From positions 1 to 10,668 of the forward strand of contig BBXU01000161.1 of assembly GCA_001598975.1 (NCBI GenBank): 10,668 nt of DNA. The letters are read 5' to 3'. The stretch is from Parachlorella kessleri (lineage: Eukaryota > Chlorophyta > Trebouxiophyceae > Chlorellales > Chlorellaceae). Below, one piece after another: positions 7,080 to 10,668 of this stretch. The translations under genes were made by a program, and so were the position numbers. Numbering within the stretch: the stretch's first letter is position 1; every line of letters begins with the position of its first letter. The notes under the pieces are model-generated. The model worked only from the letters and a program-made list of their open reading frames with translations. It made no database searches and was not told where the DNA came from.

Positions 7080-10000
7080 AATCGAGCAACCCAGCAGCTG
7101 ACGGCAGTGCCGGCGGCGCTGGAGGTGGGCATGGGCACCCGCAGGAGGCGCTTGGCAGCGGGCAGCCGGCAGCAGCCGCAGCGGCGGCGGCAACAGCGGC
7201 GGCGGCGGCGGCCGGGGCAGCAGCCGAGGGGGCGGGGGCTGCCTTGGAGAGTTTCATCAAGCCGCTGGGGGAGCTCCTCCACACCGTGACACACCCACGA
7301 GACAGCGGCGGTGCAGGTGCGGGCACCGCTGAGGGTGGAGATGGAGGCAGCGACAGCCAGGGCCCTGGCGATCTGCTGAGCATCTCGGCCAAGAGCATCC
7401 AGGCGGGGATCCAGGATTCCTTGGCGCTGCTGGAACAGGTGTGTGCAGGGGGCAGTACGACGTTGCCGCTGGCTTGCTCCATGCCAGGGCGTTGTATTGT
7501 CTGAATCGGATTTTTTCTCTGAATGATTGCTGTTACCAAGATTGGTGTCATGCCCATTAGGCCCCTCGTGGCCTTCTGTTAGCAATTGGCAAGGCCTTCT
7601 TCTGCCTCATCCTTTGCTTATTTTACAAGCTTGCTGTGAAGCGGTCCGCCACCCTCTCAAGAGAGCCATACAAAAGCCATACAGCTGCCCACTACCCTCG
7701 TGCATTGTTAAGGCAACAACTGGCTGCATGCAGGTGAGGGCGAATGTGGCGCGTCTGACCAGCGATGTGCAGGAGGGGTCGCTGCAGCGTATGAGCCAGC
7801 AGCTGGCAGACAGCAGCGGCAGGACCAGGGAGGCAGCCGCGCCGCGCAGGAGGCCCTACAGCGTCTTCCTCTCGCAGGTGTGCAAGCATGCTTCCAGGTT
7901 ATGCAGGGATGGGGAGTGTGGAGTGTGGAATGTCCTTTAGTGTGGCAAGACACCCTGGCGGTAGTGATCCTCCTGGGCGAGGCCGGAAGGGGACGAGGTT
8001 GTCGGGGCTCATCCGGACCTGCAGGCAAGTGGGGCAGGTGCCGGTAGCCGGCCGGTGTTGAGCACGCTGGCTGTGCAGGAGTGCCTTCTGCCCCTGGTTC
8101 CCTGCGGGCAAAGCTCCACTGCCATGTTGGCTTGCCCGTGCCCTGCAGCCGCACTTCAAGCTGAACGGCTCCATGGGCTGCCTGGCACGCATGCCGCTGC
8201 CGCCGCTGCGCGGCTTTGGCCCGCCGCTGGGCGTGGCCGGCTTGCACCCGCCGCCGCCGGGCCCCGGCAGCTCCAACTCCCTCAGCAGCCTTGGCTCGGT
8301 GGCGCAGGCCTGGGAGTCCTACCTCAAGTGAGTGCGCTAGCGGCTGGGTGGTGGCTTGATGCAGCGCATGCGACAAGCTCTGTGCTGATGGACAGGGGTT
8401 GAGACCATGTTGGTTGGGTGTGGAGGTGGTTGTGCTGCAGCACACCACCCAAAACTAAGTTGTGCGGAGTGGTCCATTACCAAATATGAGTGGGCAACAC
8501 CCCATTACTAGGTCGATCACTGTACCTCTTTGCTGCCAGGCCATCCCCCTGCCTCGCTGATGCCCCTGCGACTACACATCCCTTGCCCATCCTCAGCGGA
8601 AGAACAGTTTGCACCCCGCCACCCCTGCCATTGCCGCTTTCCATGCTGTGGAAGCCATGCCACGTCAGCAGGCAGCTTCTGTCACCCCTCTGACACCTGC
8701 CTTACCTGGTGCCCTGCTCCCTGCCAGGGGCACCTCCTTGCGGCTCTTCGCCTCTGGCGGCATCTCCGGCCAGCTGGGGCGTTTTACGCGCCCCTTCCTG
8801 GACTACACCGCGGTGGCCCTGCGAGCTGATGTGGGGCTGACCTCGCCCCACGTGGTGGGCCTGCTGCCTGACCCTGCCGCGCTGGATGCCAGCGACACCC
8901 ACAGGTGTGCGGGTGAGGGGCGTGTGCATGTGATGTGCACCGCTGGAGGGCAGGTGTCAGCACGGCACAGGTCTGAATGTCGGTTTGGGACGGGATGGCA
9001 CAGGAATGGCGCACCCGTCATTAGTGTGTGTGAGAACCCAATGGAGTCCAACTGGAGCGCATATTAGCACGTTCTGAGGTGCTGGTCTGGCCGGCAGGTG
9101 GGGGGTTGGTTTGCCGTGCTTCCTTGGTCAGGAGTGAGAGAGGATACCTGCCAAGGGAAGTGGTAGGGCCAAGTCAGAGTCTGACTTTGGTGGCGCGTCA
9201 ATTGCGGCTGGCTTTGGTCCTTAGCCTTGGTTGTACAATGTCTTGGCGGTCAACCCTCCTGTTGCGGAGGGAGGCAGGCTTTTCCACACTCAGCGCGTGC
9301 AAGCAGTGCTGCCTGGCGGCCCGGTCCTTGACTGCAAGTGCAGGCCAGACAAGCACCGCGCCTTTGCGCTTGAGGGGCGGGGCAGCTGGCACTCCCTCAG
9401 CGCCTCCCTTGCGCAGCAGGTCTTCGGCCCGGTGAGAGTGCCCATCCCCAGCTGGCCCGGCCTGTTACTGGTTGGCGCTGGCTCACTCTGTTGACAATTA
9501 GTGGAATGGCTGTGCGTTGCATCTGTGTGACCACAGTGTCCCCGGCCTGCTTGTGGTACCCTGCATGTGGTACCTGCATAGATGGTGCTGGAGACGTGGG
9601 GAATCGTCGGGTGGGCGTGTTGGTGCCGATGCCCTTTCTCTGCGACTCATTTGCTTTTGCTGGCATGTTTGGCAGTAGTGTGGTAGTAGTGAGCTCATAA
9701 GCCCTGCAGGTGCGAGCGCGCGCGGACTTCAGGTTTGCGCTGGACCCCACCAACATGCCGCAGAATGCTGGCGAGCGCAGCACCATCAAGGGCCTGGTGC
9801 AGACGGCGCTTAGGTAGGCTCCACAGCGCACACCACTTGTGTACATTTTGAGGGTTGTACATCTCCTCGCAGCAATATCTGTGCTGGCATGTCCTCGCAG
9901 CACCATCTGTGCTGGCATGAGATACCTCACATGCGCGCACAGTGGTCGTACACTGGTTGCTACCTTGAGACACCGCACACTGATTCTCTTGCCTCTCTTC

Positions 10001-10265
10001 CTCAACAACCGGAGCCTTGGCTCCATGGCGGCTTGCAGTGACACAGGTCTTCACCCCATGTGCCGTGGGGTTGCCCAGAAGCCACATCACACCCAAACCA
10101 ACCTGGTCAAGGCGCTGTGTTGCGTGCTGCAGCGTGCGGCCCAGTCTGCTGGAGGCGGTGTTTGGTTTCGATGTGGTGTTGCCTGGGACAGAAGGGGCGG
10201 CACGGCTGGCCTGCTGGTGGTCCCCACACCGCCAGGAGGCCATGGCAGAGCTCCGACTCTTCTGA
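4165..10265 (+). CDS. TGD4: TGD4-like chloroplast outer-envelope lipid transport protein, twelve exons
   Basis: In Arabidopsis, TGD4 is a phosphatidic-acid-binding beta-barrel of the outer chloroplast envelope that works with the TGD1/2/3 ABC transporter to bring ER-made lipid precursor to the plastid. Exons: 4165-4410, 4503-4613, 4849-4913, 5085-5535, 5845-5970, 6242-7438, 7734-7877, 8149-8327, 8728-8904, 9344-9431, 9710-9813, 10133-10265 (TGA). All borders are GT and CAG, and the frame is open for about 1006 residues. Family resemblance lies in several blocks: DGQVWSLP near the N-terminus; an RWWVAVGGRTKVQR block in exon 2; HDLTAT joined to DYVDNSGEYAHVPLALSLDL across exons 4-5; PYSVFLSQ-PHFKLNG across exons 7-8; ASGGISGQLGRFTRPFLDYT in exon 9; a C-terminus ending in AMAELRLF. 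Plant TGD4 has about 480 residues. The excess is mainly residues about 370-770 (exons 6-7) plus Ala/Gly/Ser/Pro-rich stretches in exons 4 and 8. The start at 4165 is the in-frame ATG, with 32 residues before the conserved block and no clear cleavable transit peptide. An upstream non-coding or coding exon cannot be excluded. The exon 9-10 junction is the least certain. Confidence 0.88.
7037..7078 (+). repeat. (AGC)14 coding microsatellite, poly-serine
   Basis: Fourteen uninterrupted AGC codons give residues 599-612, all serine, preceded by three GGC codons for glycine and followed by CAA. A pure trinucleotide run of this length is expected to vary in length between strains by whole codons. Confidence 0.95.
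7169..7225 (+). repeat. GCN run encoding poly-alanine
   Basis: Eight alanine codons, one threonine, six alanines, one glycine and three alanines lie in a row. GCA, GCC and GCG are mixed at first, then GCG repeats, so part of the tract looks like an older, partly randomised repeat and part like a recent expansion. Confidence 0.9.
8425..8449. repeat. Near-perfect hairpin in intron 8 of the TGD4-like gene
   Basis: The 12-base palindrome GTGCTGCAGCAC (8432-8443) is flanked by GGTGGT and ACCACC, giving a long stem with one unpaired T. A competing pairing of TTGGGTG (8414-8420) with CACCCAA (8446-8452) is also possible. It lies about 100 bases into the 400-base intron. Confidence 0.6.
9552..9578 (+). 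repeat. Small direct repeat in intron 10
   Basis: TGTGGTACCCTGCA (9552-9565) is followed directly by TGTGGTACCTGCA (9566-9578), which differs by one missing C. It looks like a simple slippage or duplication event with no evident function. Confidence 0.7.
9864..9919 (+). repeat. 28-bp tandem duplication in intron 11
   Basis: The unit at 9864-9891 is repeated directly at 9892-9919 with only two changes (AT to CC inside the unit). Each copy starts TCCTCGCAG, which resembles a 3' splice site. The copies lie some 50-80 bases after the intron 11 donor and about 210 bases or more before the acceptor used in the model. Confidence 0.9.
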
Positions 10266-10668
10266 ACCTTCTGACCCAGGGAGGTTGCAAGCAGTGTGCT
10301 GCGCCAGCAGGTAGAGGTAGATTTGGGGGCCAGCTGTGCACACTCCCGGACTTGGCCTGCACTTGCGGGTCATTGGGGAGGTGCTGGTGTGCTTGGTTTG
10401 GCTGATGGGCGCACCTTGTGCCCCTGTTTCATTGTGGGATCATCGTTATATGCAGCTGCGTGCTTTGCTGTAAGGGAGGCTGGTGCCTTGGAAGGACATA
10501 TACCGCAGGGGAAGTGTTGCAACCTGCAGTGTCGACAGTGACTTGTATTGGCACAGGTATAGTCTCCCAAGGCAATTGGTCCCCTCAAATGCTGATGCAA
10601 AAAATGATGCTGGCGCATATTGACTTGCTTTGTCCTTGAGTTGAATCAGGGGCCTCACTCCCTCCCCC
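10266..10668 (+). other. 3' flank of the TGD4-like gene
   Basis: About 400 bases after the TGA at 10263-10265 hold no open frame that I recognise. Most of the stretch is probably 3' untranslated region followed by intergenic DNA. The last bases are C-rich (CCTCACTCCCTCCCCC). Confidence 0.55.
10469..10473 (+). terminator. Candidate TGTAA polyadenylation signal
   Basis: TGTAA is the usual polyadenylation signal of green algae such as Chlamydomonas, with cleavage about 10-20 bases downstream. This copy lies about 205 bases after the TGD4-like stop, a normal distance. A five-base match can easily arise by chance in 400 bases. Confidence 0.4.

Larger units (their letters stand above)
6377..7225 (+). 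repeat. Low-complexity coding region of the TGD4-like gene
   Basis: This part of exon 6 (residues about 379-661) codes for Ala, Gly, Gln, Ser, Pro and charged residues with almost no large hydrophobics. It opens with six CAG codons (6377-6394, Gln), has a Gln/His-rich stretch at 6881-6958 (residues 547-572), then 14 Ser codons, then alanine runs. The frame stays open throughout. The composition predicts an intrinsically disordered loop. Confidence 0.85.
4411..10132 (+). other. Introns 1-11 of the TGD4-like gene
   Basis: Introns, with lengths: 4411-4502 (92), 4614-4848 (235), 4914-5084 (171), 5536-5844 (309), 5971-6241 (271), 7439-7733 (295), 7878-8148 (271), 8328-8727 (400), 8905-9343 (439), 9432-9709 (278), 9814-10132 (319). 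Introns 3, 8, 9 and 11 are phase 2 and the rest phase 0. Nine donors begin GTG; introns 1 and 11 use GTAAGT and GTAGGC. Ten acceptors are GCAG and intron 8 ends CCAG. Intron 1 has two acceptor-like sites (TTCCAG, then GCAG five bases on), and only the second keeps the frame. Introns 4 and 9 hold nothing recognisable. Confidence 0.85.

Noticed and set aside
6806..7585. A 259-codon open frame on the minus strand rich in Ala, Cys and Leu
   Set aside because: It is the antisense reading of the CAG/GCN repeats in exon 6; repeats without stops keep all frames open, and it has no recognisable domain.
7708..8448. A 246-codon minus-strand frame
   Set aside because: It is antisense to exons 7-8; the composition (Ala, Arg, His, Pro rich) is typical of GC-rich shadow frames.
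8581..8727. An earlier acceptor at 8596 that would enlarge exon 9
   Set aside because: It does not restore the phase-2 frame left by exon 8; the acceptor CTGCCAG at 8727 does, and it leads straight into the conserved block.
9864..9919. CRISPR-like array
   Set aside because: There are only two adjacent copies with no spacers, inside an intron of a nuclear gene.
9397..10044. A 215-codon minus-strand frame
   Set aside because: It crosses exons 10 and 11 and two introns of the TGD4-like gene in antisense, with no recognisable protein signature.
1..10668. tRNA, rRNA, snoRNA, transposase or viral genes
   Set aside because: I looked on both strands and saw no cloverleaf, C/D-box pair at proper spacing, or coding similarity to mobile elements or viruses.

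Overview
The window is nuclear DNA of a GC-rich, intron-rich eukaryote, most likely a green alga (Chlorophyta; a trebouxiophyte such as a Chlorella or Auxenochlorella relative, or a volvocalean). The evidence is two conserved eukaryotic proteins that can be assembled only by removing 20 GT-AG introns. One of them is a plant/algal chloroplast-envelope lipid transporter. The coding regions also carry low-complexity Ala/Gln/Ser tracts of the kind common in GC-rich green algae. The species cannot be fixed from sequence alone.

Layout: (1) 1-3857, minus strand: nine exons of the clamp-loader subunit RFC3 (human RFC3 / yeast Rfc5 type). The ATG is at 3857. The reading frame is intact through residue 291, and the last roughly 60 residues lie beyond the left edge. 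(2) 3858-4164: a 307-bp gap between two divergent ATGs, presumably a shared promoter, with an E2F-like/CCAAT overlap and a small inverted repeat. (3) 4165-10265, plus strand: a twelve-exon gene for a TGD4-like protein (TRIGALACTOSYLDIACYLGLYCEROL 4) of about 1006 residues, roughly twice the plant length. Most of the excess is one disordered insert of about 400 residues between two conserved beta-barrel segments. (4) 10266-10668: 3' flank with a candidate TGTAA polyadenylation signal and no recognisable gene.

The two genes have unrelated jobs: loading PCNA onto DNA in the nucleus, and moving ER-derived lipid precursor into the plastid. They are linked only by head-to-head arrangement, although both are needed when a cell grows and divides. 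No mobile element, CRISPR array, tRNA, rRNA or bacterial-type operon is visible. I found no new multi-gene system. The most unusual items are the enlarged TGD4, the strongly biased intron phase and donor usage, and an intronic tandem duplication.
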